A stretch of DNA of 61,411 nucleotides from Spirochaetaceae bacterium (GTDB lineage: Bacteria; Spirochaetota; Spirochaetia; DSM-27196; PXBQ01), in contig REEC01000181.1 of NCBI GenBank assembly GCA_007695285.1, forward strand, positions 1 through 61,411, given 5' to 3'. Under the pieces are notes generated by a model, which was given only the letters and a program-made list of their open reading frames with translations, was not told the origin of the DNA and made no database searches. Of the stretch, positions 1-10,916 are shown one piece after another. Every line of letters begins with the position of its first letter. Within the stretch, counting starts at the first letter, position 1. The position numbers and the translations under genes were made by a program.

Positions 1-55
1 GTTAGGGTACAACTCCTTAGCAGGGAGCCCGATTCGGCCACTCTCGCACCTCTCC
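1..55 (-). tRNA. tRNA-Ser(GCU), 3' end cut by the window edge
   Basis: Read on the minus strand, the gene starts GGAGAGG at 55 and runs through a D-arm into an anticodon loop containing GCT in the context CTGCTAA. This is the normal tRNA-Ser layout. The variable arm, T-arm and acceptor 3' strand lie beyond base 1. It sits 32 nt downstream of the second tRNA-Ser gene and is probably co-transcribed with it. Confidence 0.88.
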
Positions 56-87
56 CGGTTCCGCGATCCGTTACGCCACTCGCCGTT

Positions 88-172
88 CGGAGAGAGTGGG
101 ATTCGAACCCACGGAGCCTTGCGGCTCAACGGTTTTCAAGACCGCCTCTTTCGACCACTCAGACATCTCTCC
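88..172 (-). tRNA. tRNA-Ser(UGA)
   Basis: This is a complete 85-nt class II tRNA on the minus strand. The 7-bp acceptor stem GGAGAGA/TCTCTCC is perfect, the discriminator base is G, the anticodon loop reads TCTTGAAAA (anticodon TGA), a long variable arm is present, and the T-loop reads GGTTCGAATCC. No CCA is encoded. It is the first gene of a two-serine-tRNA unit behind a near-consensus promoter. Confidence 0.96.
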
Positions 173-191
173 AGTGAGGCAACGGTGAAAC

Positions 192-220
192 AGTATAGGA
201 GTCGAGGCCCAATGTGTCAA
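192..220 (-). promoter_or_regulatory. sigma70-type promoter of the tRNA-Ser unit
   Basis: On the minus strand TTGACA (215-220) is followed by a 17-bp spacer and TATACT (192-197), close to full consensus. The expected start is about 12 nt before the tRNA-Ser(UGA) 5' end. Confidence 0.85.
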
Positions 221-223
221 TCC

Positions 224-254
224 GGCAGTTCTCATTTCCAAAATGAGAACTGCC
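224..254. terminator. 14-bp perfect hairpin between parB and the tRNA promoter
   Basis: The arms at 224-237 and 241-254 are perfect reverse complements around a 3-nt loop, starting 4 nt beyond the parB stop codon. No T-tract follows on the minus strand, so this is either a weak or Rho-assisted terminator, or an mRNA 3'-end stabiliser for parAB, insulating it from the strong tRNA promoter just downstream. Confidence 0.5.
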
Positions 255-258
255 ACTC

Positions 259-1155
259 TTACTTCGGGGCCGACGAGCGTTTTATCGCGTCGCCGACACG
301 GTTCAAGTCGTCGAGCGAGTAGAACGATATCTCGATCTTCCCGCGCGACTCGGTCCCGTTGATCACGACTTTTGTTCCGAGCGCCTCGACGAGTTCCTCC
401 TCGAGCGCGGCGAGCTCGACCGACTTCCGTGGTGTAGTGGCCGCAGAGCCGGTGAGTTTCGGTTTTGAAGCGCGAGGTTTGGCGCCTTGAACGGCCGTCA
501 CCGCTGACTCTGCTTCGCGCACCGAAAGACCATCGTCGACGATCTTTTGGTACAGCGCCTCGCGGGCGCCATTGTCATCGAGCGCAAGCAACGCGCGTGC
601 GTGCCCCGCTGAGATCTCGCCGTTCGCGACCGAAAGACGCATCCTGTCGGGTAACCTCAGCAGCCGTACCGTGTTCGCGATCGTCGATCGGTTTACGCCG
701 AGACGGTGCGAGAGCTCGTCCTGCGTCAACCCGGACGCATTCATCAACGCGATATACGCCTCGGCCTCTTCGATCGGGTTGAGATCGTCGCGCTGAATGT
801 TCTCGATCAACGCAATCTCGAGCTTTTCGTTCTCGGTGAAAGTGCGCTCGATCACCGGAATCGAGGACAGCCCGGCGCGTTTTGCCGCACGGAACCGACG
901 CTCACCCGCGACTATAACGTATCGACCGTCATCCTGTTTTTCGACGATGATCGGCTGGATCACGCCTTTCTCGCGCACCGACTCGGTGAGTTCGTTCAGC
1001 GCGTCTTCGTTGAACGTTTTGCGTGGTTGGTTCGGGTTCGGCGAGATACGGTCTATCTCGGCCGAAAGAACTCCCGCAGGAGTCTCGCCGACAGGGATCT
1101 CCCCGCCGGCTTCGAGCAGCGCGTCGATACCCTTTCCGAGTCGTCTCTTAGACAC
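259..1155 (-). CDS. parB: ParB chromosome-partitioning CTPase and DNA-binding protein
   Basis: ParB loads at parS, spreads as a CTP-dependent clamp and directs the origin region with ParA. The 298-aa protein has the usual family length. It shows the N-terminal LGKGIDALL segment, the ParB/Srx domain with the CTP-binding GERRFR motif at about residues 84-89, and a helix-turn-helix at about 143-165 (LTQDELSHRLGVNRSTIA), then a C-terminal dimerisation region. The start is GTG, preceded by GAGG inside the end of parA. The two genes overlap by 8 nt, so translation is probably coupled. A matching parS site lies 2.3 kb away at 3463. Family assignment is firm. Confidence 0.96.
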   Translation of the reverse strand: MSKRRLGKGIDALLEAGGEIPVGETPAGVLSAEIDRISPNPNQPRKTFNEDALNELTESVREKGVIQPIIVEKQDDGRYVIVAGERRFRAAKRAGLSSIPVIERTFTENEKLEIALIENIQRDDLNPIEEAEAYIALMNASGLTQDELSHRLGVNRSTIANTVRLLRLPDRMRLSVANGEISAGHARALLALDDNGAREALYQKIVDDGLSVREAESAVTAVQGAKPRASKPKLTGSAATTPRKSVELAALEEELVEALGTKVVINGTESRGKIEISFYSLDDLNRVGDAIKRSSAPK

Positions 1156-1903
1156 GGGCCAGTACCTCTTCGGCGAGCAGTTTGTAGCTTCGCGCGCCGG
1201 TACAGTCGGGGTCGTATAGGTTGATCGGGATGCCGAAAGACGGCGCTTCCGACAGGCGTACGTTCCGAGGAATCACGGTTTGGAACACCTTCTTCCCGAA
1301 GTACCCAACCACCTCCTGAACAACATCCTGCGCGAGACGGATGCGTGAATCGTACATAGTAAAAACGATGCCGATGATCTCGAGCCGCGTGTTGAGCGTC
1401 TTTTGAACCCGTTGAATGCTCTCGAGCAACTGAGTGAGTCCCTCAAGAGCGAAGTACTCGCACTGGAGCGGAATCAGAACTTGGTCCGCGGCGGCGAGAC
1501 CGTTCAGCGTGAGAATTCCGAGCGACGGCGGGCAGTCGATCAAGATCAAATCGTACTCGTCTTTCACGACTTCGAGAGTCCGTTTCAGATAGAGCGCGCG
1601 GTCTTTCTGGTCGACGAGTTCAACGTTCGCGCCGGTCAGGTTCACACTCGACGGTATGATGCTCAGGTTCGGCACGCGCGTCGACTGTACCGCATCGCGG
1701 GTCTCGATCGACCCGGAAATCATCTCGTACGCGCCCGGCCGGTTTTTGTCGGCGCCGACACTGCTCGAGAGGTTTCCTTGTGGATCGAAGTCGACGAGAA
1801 GCACCGACCTCCCGGCCACTGCCATGTACGCGCCGGTATTTGCGACGCTTGTAGTCTTGCCGACGCCGCCTTTTTGATTGGCAAAAACTATCGTGACGGA
1901 CAT
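1148..1903 (-). CDS. parA: ParA/Soj chromosome-partitioning ATPase
   Basis: ParA is a Walker-type ATPase that forms the nucleoid-bound gradient used by ParB-parS to segregate origins. The 251-aa protein starts MSVTIVFANQKGGVGKTT, carrying the deviant Walker A motif at residues 11-18, then DFDPQGN and the Walker B-like LILIDCPPSLG. The reading frame stays open for 13 further codons to an ATG at 1942, but that extension overlaps the predicted -35 and -10 elements. The start at 1903 matches the family N-terminus. The predicted transcript begins only about 3 nt before this ATG. It is upstream of parB in a two-gene operon. Confidence 0.95.
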   Translation of the reverse strand: MSVTIVFANQKGGVGKTTSVANTGAYMAVAGRSVLLVDFDPQGNLSSSVGADKNRPGAYEMISGSIETRDAVQSTRVPNLSIIPSSVNLTGANVELVDQKDRALYLKRTLEVVKDEYDLILIDCPPSLGILTLNGLAAADQVLIPLQCEYFALEGLTQLLESIQRVQKTLNTRLEIIGIVFTMYDSRIRLAQDVVQEVVGYFGKKVFQTVIPRNVRLSEAPSFGIPINLYDPDCTGARSYKLLAEEVLARV

Positions 1904-1913
1904 CAGAAAACCG

Positions 1914-1942
1914 AGTATACCGGAATGCGCGACGCGTGTCAT
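1914..1942 (-). promoter_or_regulatory. parAB promoter, almost leaderless
   Basis: On the minus strand ATGACA (1937-1942), a 17-bp spacer and TATACT (1914-1919) lie with the -10 box ending 10 nt before the parA ATG. No Shine-Dalgarno fits in that distance. Confidence 0.7.
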
Positions 1943-1947
1943 TCTTG

Positions 1948-1973
1948 CGCGCGCGATTCACGGATCGCGCGCG
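1948..1973. repeat. GC-rich inverted repeat upstream of the parAB promoter
   Basis: CGCGCGCGAT (1948-1957) and ATCGCGCGCG (1964-1973) form a 10-bp perfect inverted repeat with a 6-nt spacer, just beyond the parA -35 box. A second inverted repeat, GTCGGCCG (1984-1991) with CGGCCGAC (2001-2008), follows. Either could be a regulator site for parAB. Neither has a T-tract. Confidence 0.45.
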
Positions 1974-2205
1974 TGTGAGCTTAGTCGGCCGTGTGCGGGG
2001 CGGCCGACACCCGGGACGAGGTTTTGTTAAACGAACCCTGCAAAAGCGACGAAACTGTAGTAAGATTCTGTGACTGGGGCAGGTCTTTTTTGTGTTCCGC
2101 AACCGGAACTGCGCGGCACCATGAGCACCGGCAATGTTCTCAGGGAAAGCGTTTGCAAAGAATGCGTAAATGGTTAAAGTATTATTAGTATTTGAAAAAG
2201 GAACA
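1974..2205. other. Intergenic region between parAB and the small ORF/add unit
   Basis: No protein with family character is seen. A GTG-initiated ORF at 1991-2188 has no Shine-Dalgarno and an unremarkable composition. The stretch holds the second GC-rich inverted repeat and, at its right end, the promoter candidate for the small basic ORF (TTTGCA 2152-2157, 17 bp, TAAAGT 2175-2180). Confidence 0.5.
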
Positions 2206-2349
2206 ATGCGCGTGCAAAGAACAAAAAGTGAAGCGCCGGAATCGAGCGGTACGGCAAGAGACAAAAGGGGCCGTAGGCGCTCTCGCCGTGCGCCGGTAGA
2301 AATTGGTGGTTCCCCATTGACTGTCCTCAATGCCGCAAATTTCGGGTAA
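2206..2349 (+). CDS. Small basic protein candidate, 47 aa
   Basis: This short frame starts ATG at 2206 behind AAGGA (2198-2202) and a plausible promoter. The product is strongly basic in the middle (RDKRGRRRSRRAP, about residues 18-30) and has a more hydrophobic tail (PLTVLNAANFG). Its TAA stop at 2347-2349 runs straight into the GGGAG that serves the downstream deaminase gene 15 nt later, which suggests operon coupling. I recognise no family. The arginine-rich core suggests RNA, DNA or ribosome binding, but that is inference. It could be a chance ORF. Confidence 0.4.
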   Translation: MRVQRTKSEAPESSGTARDKRGRRRSRRAPVEIGGSPLTVLNAANFG

Positions 2350-2364
2350 GGGAGTGCTCATCTC

Positions 2365-3417
2365 ATGGACGACTTGCAGCAGTTCATCGCTTTAATACCA
2401 AAAACGGAAATACACCTTCACATTGAAATGTGCGTGAGTTCCGCTTCGTACAACGCGTTAATGGACAAATACGGTATTCCACACGACGAGAAGACCAACG
2501 CGCTGACAGATTTCTCTAAAATTGTCAGTCTTCAAAGTATGATCGAATCGTTCTTCTTCGTTCAGTCATTTTTCCGCGAACCCGAGGATTTTCTGCTCGT
2601 CGTACAGGACGTGATCGCATACGCAAAACGGAACAACATTTACTACATCGAGGCTTTTGCGAGCCCTTCAATGATCCTCAACCGCGGGGTCATTTCGTAC
2701 GACGAGATGTTCGATGTTCTCATCGGTGGGTTCAGGGATGCCAAAAAATCGACCGGCATAGATGTGCGGTTAATCGTCGACGTATCACGGACATTTGGTC
2801 CGCAGAACGCGATGAAGAATCTTGAATTGACCCTCGCATTCCTCGAACGGACAAAGACCGACGGCATCTTGGGGATCGGTCTCGGGGGTCAGGAGATAGA
2901 TCATCCGTGCGCCGATTACGAAGCCGTCTTTTCGGTAGCGCGTGAAGCCGGACTGCACGTCGTAGCGCACGCCGGAGAGGAAGTTGGGCCTCAGTCGGTA
3001 TGGGAGGCGATCGACATCCTGAAGGCCGAGCGGATCGGACACGGCATCAGTTCGATTCAGGATCCAAAGTTGATCGAGCGGTTGAAGAAAGATCAAACGC
3101 CGCTTGAGGTCTGCCCGACCAGCAACATCATCACGAAAACGTACGTGTCCGACTTGGCCGACCACCCGGTCCGCGCGTTGTTCGACTCGGGCCTCAACGT
3201 GACGGTCAATACCGACGACCCGATTCTCTTCTCGATCGAGCTCAACAAAGAGTACGAGAACATGACAACAAAGCTTGGGTTCACACGCGAGGAACTACTC
3301 GTTCTCGTCAAGAACAACCTCATGGCGACGTTTCTTCCGAAACGAGAAAAAGACAAGAACTGGAAACGCGTTCAGGAAGTCATCGGCACGAGCGCCTCGC
3401 GAGCATCGCGCAAGTAG
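2365..3417 (+). CDS. add: Adenosine deaminase family hydrolase
   Basis: Members of this amidohydrolase family deaminate adenosine or adenine, or close analogues, in purine salvage. The 350-aa protein has the metal-binding HLH near residue 18, HAGEE as the zinc-ligand and catalytic Glu region, ERIGHG, LEVCPTSN and the NTDDP motif near the C-terminus, in family order. The start ATG follows AAGGGAG. An oddity is that the first motif reads HLHIEMCVS, lacking the glycine usual in HxHL(D/E)G, so the substrate is less certain than the fold. It is the only plus-strand protein gene left of the origin, convergent with gyrA across parS. Confidence 0.85.
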   Translation: MDDLQQFIALIPKTEIHLHIEMCVSSASYNALMDKYGIPHDEKTNALTDFSKIVSLQSMIESFFFVQSFFREPEDFLLVVQDVIAYAKRNNIYYIEAFASPSMILNRGVISYDEMFDVLIGGFRDAKKSTGIDVRLIVDVSRTFGPQNAMKNLELTLAFLERTKTDGILGIGLGGQEIDHPCADYEAVFSVAREAGLHVVAHAGEEVGPQSVWEAIDILKAERIGHGISSIQDPKLIERLKKDQTPLEVCPTSNIITKTYVSDLADHPVRALFDSGLNVTVNTDDPILFSIELNKEYENMTTKLGFTREELLVLVKNNLMATFLPKREKDKNWKRVQEVIGTSASRASRK

Positions 3418-3457
3418 AACCGCGAAAAGACCGGCCGGCCGTTACGGTTCTGAAGCG

Positions 3458-3483
3458 GGGATTGTTTCACGTGAAACAATCCC
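3458..3483. promoter_or_regulatory. parS: parS centromere site within a 26-bp perfect palindrome
   Basis: TGTTTCACGTGAAACA at 3463-3478 is the universal ParB/Spo0J binding sequence with no mismatch. The flanks extend the symmetry to 26 bp (3458-3483). It lies in the gap between convergent add and gyrA, 2.3 kb from parB and about 6 kb from oriC, as expected for an origin-proximal centromere. Confidence 0.97.
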
Positions 3484-3517
3484 GGTGTTTCGCGCCGTGT
3501 CTCGCGCCGCGGCGGGA

Positions 3518-5968
3518 TTACTGTTCGGGCTCTTCCTTCTCGGCTCGGCCGATCCCGACGACGAAGTCCGGTCGATCGATATTCAGTACGCGAACGCCCA
3601 TCGCGCCGCGGGACTGAATCGAGATGTCTTCGATTTTGAGTTTGAGCGTGTTGCCCTGCGACGTGATCGCGACGATCTCGTCGTCGCCGTTGACCGGCAG
3701 GATCGTCACAACTTCGCCGGTCTTCTCGTTTGTCTCGTACGCTTTCTGCCCACGCGTACCGCGTCCGTGCGGCGTAAACTCGTCGTACCCGGTGCGTTTG
3801 CCGTAGCCGTACTCGGTTACAAGCAGCATTTTTTCGCCTTCCTGTATCGCAACGGCGCCGGCGAGTTCATCGCCCTTCCCCAACCTGATTCCGGTCACGC
3901 CGCGGCTCGCGCGCCCCATGGCGCGCACGGTGTCCTCGTGGCACCTGAGCCCGCTTCCGCGACGCGTAACCATGAAGATCTCGTCCTTGCCGCTCGTGAG
4001 AAACGCCGAGACGACTCGATCACTCTCGTTCAATCTGACCGCGACAATTCCCCGCGTCTTCGCGTTAGAAAAGTCCGCCGTCGTAACCTTTTTTGCGATA
4101 CCGCCCGCGGTGGCCATGAAAATGAACGTATCGGTCGAGAACTTCGCGAATGTCACGACCGCGGCGATTTCCTCATCGGCGGAGATCGCCATGAGCGCCT
4201 TCACGTGCTGCCCGCGCGCCGCCCGCGATGCCTCGGGAATTTCGTGTGCCTTGAGCCAATACGCCTTGCCGACGCTCGTGATAAAGAGAATGTGATCGTG
4301 CGTCGAGCAGATGAAGATGTGCTGGATGAAATCGTCGTCGCGCAGGTTCGACGATGACGAGCCTTTGCCGCCGCGGCCTTGAACGCGATACGCGGTCAAC
4401 GGAACGCGCTTGATGAAGCCACGGTGCGAGATCAAGATCACCATGTCCTCTTTCTGGATGAGATCCTCGATGTCGATCGCTTCGATCTCGTCGGCGACGA
4501 TCTGCGTTCTCCTCTCGTCGCCGAATCTCTCGGCGATGCTCATCGTCTCGTCGCGGACAACGCCGAGAATCTTTTCTTCACTCGCGAGCAGTGCTCGCAA
4601 CTCGGCAATCGTTTCACGAACCGATTTCAACTCGTCGACGATCTTCTGGGTTTCGAGAGAGGTCAACCGCTGCAACCGCATGTCGAGAATCGCCTTGGCC
4701 TGAATCTCGCTGAGCGCAAACCGGTCCATCAACGCAATCCGCGCAGTCTCAACGTCGCTCGATTCTTTGATGATCTTGATGACCTCGTCGATATTGTCGA
4801 GCGCGACCTTGAGACCTTCTAGAATATGCTCGCGTTCCTCGGCCTTTCTGAGATCAAACTTCGCGCGCCGAATGACAACTTCCCGACGATGGTCGACAAA
4901 ATGCCGGATCATGTCCTTCAACGGAAGCATTTGTGGCCTGCCGTGCACGAGCGCGAGCGCGTTCACGTTGAAGTTGACCTGCAGTTGCGTATGTGTGAAC
5001 AGGACGTTAAGGATGATCTTCGGCGAGACGCTTCGCTTCAGCTCGATTATGATCCTCATCCCGTTGCGGTCGGACTCGTCGCGAAGATCTTGAATCCCGT
5101 CAATTTTTCGGTCGCGCACAAGATCGGCGATCCGTGTGATCAGATTCGCCTTGTTCACGAGATACGGAATCTCGTGCACGATGATCACGTCCTTGCCACT
5201 TTTTGTCGTTTCGATCGTAAATTGCGCGCGAACGGTGATTTTTCCGCGCCCCGTCGTGTACGCGTCGCGAATACCACGTCTGCCGTAGATCGTACCGCCG
5301 GTCGGAAAATCCGGCCCTGAAATGTGCTCCAGAAGCCCGTCGACATCGATCTCGGGATTGTCGATGTACGCCGATATCCCGGCGGCCAGCTCTCGCAGGT
5401 TATGCGGTGGGATGTTCGTCGCCATCCCGACCGCGATACCACTCGCTCCGTTTGCCAGGAGATACGGAAACGCAGCCGGAAGAACCAGCGGCTCGGTCAT
5501 CGAGTCGTCGTAGTTCGGCCCAAAATCGACGGTTTCCTTCTTGATGTCGAGAAGCATCTCTTCGCCGACGCGGTGAAGCCGCGCCTCGGTGTACCGAACC
5601 GCCGCGGGTGGGTCGCCGTCGACCGAGCCGAAGTTGCCCTGGCCCTGGATCACCGGGTACCGCATCGAGAAGTCTTGCGCGAGGCGAACCATCGCGTCGT
5701 AGATGCTTTGGTCTCCATGGGGATGATACTTCCCGAGCACGTCACCGACGACGCGGCCGCACTTCTTGTACGGAGCATCGGAACGGAGCCCCATGTCGCT
5801 CATCGAATACAGGATGCGCCGGTGAACGGGTTTCAGTCCGTCGCGGACATCGGGCAACGCACGCGAGACGATGACGGACATCGCGTAGTTGAGATAAGAC
5901 TCTCGGACTTCATCCTCGATCGCTATCGGTATAACTCGTCCGGTTGGGGTCGGGGCTTGATCGGACAC
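3518..5968 (-). CDS. gyrA: DNA gyrase subunit A
   Basis: GyrA is the DNA breakage-reunion subunit of gyrase, which introduces negative supercoils with GyrB. The protein is 816 aa. The winged-helix active site contains the catalytic tyrosine at about residue 126 ([10 protein letters not shown]), and the quinolone pocket reads [10 protein letters not shown] at about 82-91. A coiled-coil region follows. The C-terminal wrapping domain carries QGRGGKG, a variant of the GyrA box, supporting gyrase rather than topoisomerase IV. The start is GTG at 5968 after AGGAGAG at a spacing of 6. The residue equivalent to E. coli Ser83 is Gln87. It lies 93 nt downstream of gyrB and is probably co-transcribed. 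Confidence 0.96.
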   Translation of the reverse strand: MSDQAPTPTGRVIPIAIEDEVRESYLNYAMSVIVSRALPDVRDGLKPVHRRILYSMSDMGLRSDAPYKKCGRVVGDVLGKYHPHGDQSIYDAMVRLAQDFSMRYPVIQGQGNFGSVDGDPPAAVRYTEARLHRVGEEMLLDIKKETVDFGPNYDDSMTEPLVLPAAFPYLLANGASGIAVGMATNIPPHNLRELAAGISAYIDNPEIDVDGLLEHISGPDFPTGGTIYGRRGIRDAYTTGRGKITVRAQFTIETTKSGKDVIIVHEIPYLVNKANLITRIADLVRDRKIDGIQDLRDESDRNGMRIIIELKRSVSPKIILNVLFTHTQLQVNFNVNALALVHGRPQMLPLKDMIRHFVDHRREVVIRRAKFDLRKAEEREHILEGLKVALDNIDEVIKIIKESSDVETARIALMDRFALSEIQAKAILDMRLQRLTSLETQKIVDELKSVRETIAELRALLASEEKILGVVRDETMSIAERFGDERRTQIVADEIEAIDIEDLIQKEDMVILISHRGFIKRVPLTAYRVQGRGGKGSSSSNLRDDDFIQHIFICSTHDHILFITSVGKAYWLKAHEIPEASRAARGQHVKALMAISADEEIAAVVTFAKFSTDTFIFMATAGGIAKKVTTADFSNAKTRGIVAVRLNESDRVVSAFLTSGKDEIFMVTRRGSGLRCHEDTVRAMGRASRGVTGIRLGKGDELAGAVAIQEGEKMLLVTEYGYGKRTGYDEFTPHGRGTRGQKAYETNEKTGEVVTILPVNGDDEIVAITSQGNTLKLKIEDISIQSRGAMGVRVLNIDRPDFVVGIGRAEKEEPEQ

Positions 5969-6061
5969 GTGAACTCTCCTGTCTTGTCGGTTCTAAACCG
6001 TTCGTTTTCGTCTCGTTTTTTCGTCTGCGTTGAACGTCGCTCGACGTCCAAACCGTGCGGG

Positions 6062-9600
<3,539 letters not shown>

Positions 9601-9637
9601 AACCATGGTATTATACGTGGGTTACTCGCGGGTATCG

Positions 9638-9646
9638 TGTGGATAA
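9638..9646 (-). promoter_or_regulatory. Consensus DnaA box
   Basis: The minus strand reads TTATCCACA with no mismatch, 38 nt after the dnaA stop codon. Confidence 0.88.
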
Positions 9647-9738
9647 CCCGGGTGCCTGTGTGTATGTGGAAAGTAGGCGGCTTTGTTCGGTTGAGTTATG
9701 CACATCGTAACTCGTTGTGGGAACAACGTTACGAGTGG

Positions 9739-9778
9739 TTATTCACATATGAACAGCCCTTACTACTACAACGACTAT
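9739..9778 (+). promoter_or_regulatory. DnaA box followed by DnaA-trio-like repeats
   Basis: TTATTCACA is followed by a short spacer ending in GCCC, then trinucleotides TTA-CTA-CTA-CAA-CGA-CTA and an AT-rich tract. This is the order described for the basal bacterial origin unwinding element, where DnaA oligomerises from the box onto one strand. TATAAT at 9776-9781 may double as the dnaN -10 box. Confidence 0.65.
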
Positions 9779-9810
9779 AATTTATACCACCTAGTTTAGG
9801 AGACGTCCGG

Positions 9811-10914
9811 ATGAAGTTCACGTGTGAAAACGAAATTCTAACCAGAGAGATCATTACCGCCCAAGAGATCATCTCATCCCGTAACAGTCTTTCGATCCTC
9901 TCAAACGTATTCCTCGAGACATCGGGCAATACGCTTACGATCAAAGCGACCGATCTTAAGGTATCGTTCGAGACTCAAATTCCGATCGGTTCAGGTGTCG
10001 ACGGAACAACGACTGTTTACTGCGAAAAACTCCTCGGTATTCTGCGAACTCTCCCATCCGGTGAAGTCGAGTTTGAGAGTGACAGCGACTCTCGTTTCTT
10101 GATTCGCCCGTTGTTCAAAAAAATCGAGTTCAAACTCAAGTGTATCGCCGCGGAAAAATACCCTGAAGTTCAAGTTGCATCGACCGACGCATACTTCGAG
10201 ATTCCGCAAAAGGATCTGCTGGAGATGATCTCACAAACCATTTTCGCCATTTCCGACGATGAAACGCGATACTACATGAACGGAGTATTCCTCGAGAACA
10301 CCGACGGAAAACTCGTTATGGTCGCGACCGACGGGCGCCGTCTCTCGTTAATTGCAAAGAGTCCCGAAAACCCCGTGATCGAATTTCCTGGCATTATCAT
10401 TCCACCAAAAGTCCTCGCGCTGATCCGTAAACTCGCGTCGGGTGAAGGTCTGATAAAAATCGCCGTGACAGAAAAAAGCATTTTCTTCGAGTTCGATAAT
10501 CAAAAAATATCTTCCGCGCTAATCGAAGCCCAGTTTCCGAACTACCAACGCGTTATTCCTCAGAACCAGGATCACTCGGCCGTTGTCAAGAAAAACGACC
10601 TCTTTGAAGCTCTGCGCCGGGTTTCATTGCTTGTCGAGAAATCTCGCCGGGTGTACGTACAGCTTTCGAACGACGTGATGACAATCAAGTCGGATGAGAG
10701 CGAACTCGGCGTTGCAACTGAGGAGATTTCCTGCGCGTACACGGGACCCGAAACGACTCTTGCGTTGAACTTCCAGTATCTCGTGGATCCACTCCGCGTT
10801 ATGGACAGCGATGACGTGACGATCATGTTTACCGAACCGAGCAAAGCCGTAAGCCTCAACTCGGTTCCCGAGAAGGAATATTTCCATATTGTGATGCCGA
10901 TGCAACTGAACTAG
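9811..10914 (+). CDS. dnaN: DNA polymerase III beta sliding clamp
   Basis: DnaN is the ring-shaped processivity clamp for the replicative polymerase and a platform for repair proteins. It is 367 aa, the standard three-domain length. It starts MKFTCENEILTREIITAQEIISSRNSLSILSNVFLE and ends in the clamp-type VMPMQL tail. The DGRRLSLI segment is typical of the middle domain. TTTAGGAG precedes the ATG. It stands first after oriC and is followed 2 nt later by recF, so it probably heads a dnaN-recF-dciA unit. Confidence 0.97.
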   Translation: MKFTCENEILTREIITAQEIISSRNSLSILSNVFLETSGNTLTIKATDLKVSFETQIPIGSGVDGTTTVYCEKLLGILRTLPSGEVEFESDSDSRFLIRPLFKKIEFKLKCIAAEKYPEVQVASTDAYFEIPQKDLLEMISQTIFAISDDETRYYMNGVFLENTDGKLVMVATDGRRLSLIAKSPENPVIEFPGIIIPPKVLALIRKLASGEGLIKIAVTEKSIFFEFDNQKISSALIEAQFPNYQRVIPQNQDHSAVVKKNDLFEALRRVSLLVEKSRRVYVQLSNDVMTIKSDESELGVATEEISCAYTGPETTLALNFQYLVDPLRVMDSDDVTIMFTEPSKAVSLNSVPEKEYFHIVMPMQLN

Positions 10915-10916
10915 GC

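Larger units (their letters stand above)
9601..9810. other. oriC: oriC: DnaA boxes, inverted repeat and unwinding element between dnaA and dnaN
   Basis: The gap holds a perfect DnaA box on the minus strand (TTATCCACA, 9638-9646) and two one-mismatch boxes on the plus strand, TTATGCACA (9696-9704) and TTATTCACA (9739-9747). Between the latter two is an 11-bp inverted repeat with a 2-nt bulge (9706-9733). Twelve bases after the last box comes TTACTACTACAACGACTA followed by TAATTTATA (9760-9785), which resembles a DnaA-trio element plus an AT-rich melting region. Gene orientation switches here, as expected at an origin. Confidence 0.85.

Noticed and set aside
1991..2188. 65-codon plus-strand ORF between parA and add
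   Set aside because: GTG start without Shine-Dalgarno, covers an inverted repeat and the next promoter, no recognisable composition.
1620..2330. 236-codon minus-strand frame across the parA start
   Set aside because: It overlaps parA in another frame and is Arg-rich without a Shine-Dalgarno.
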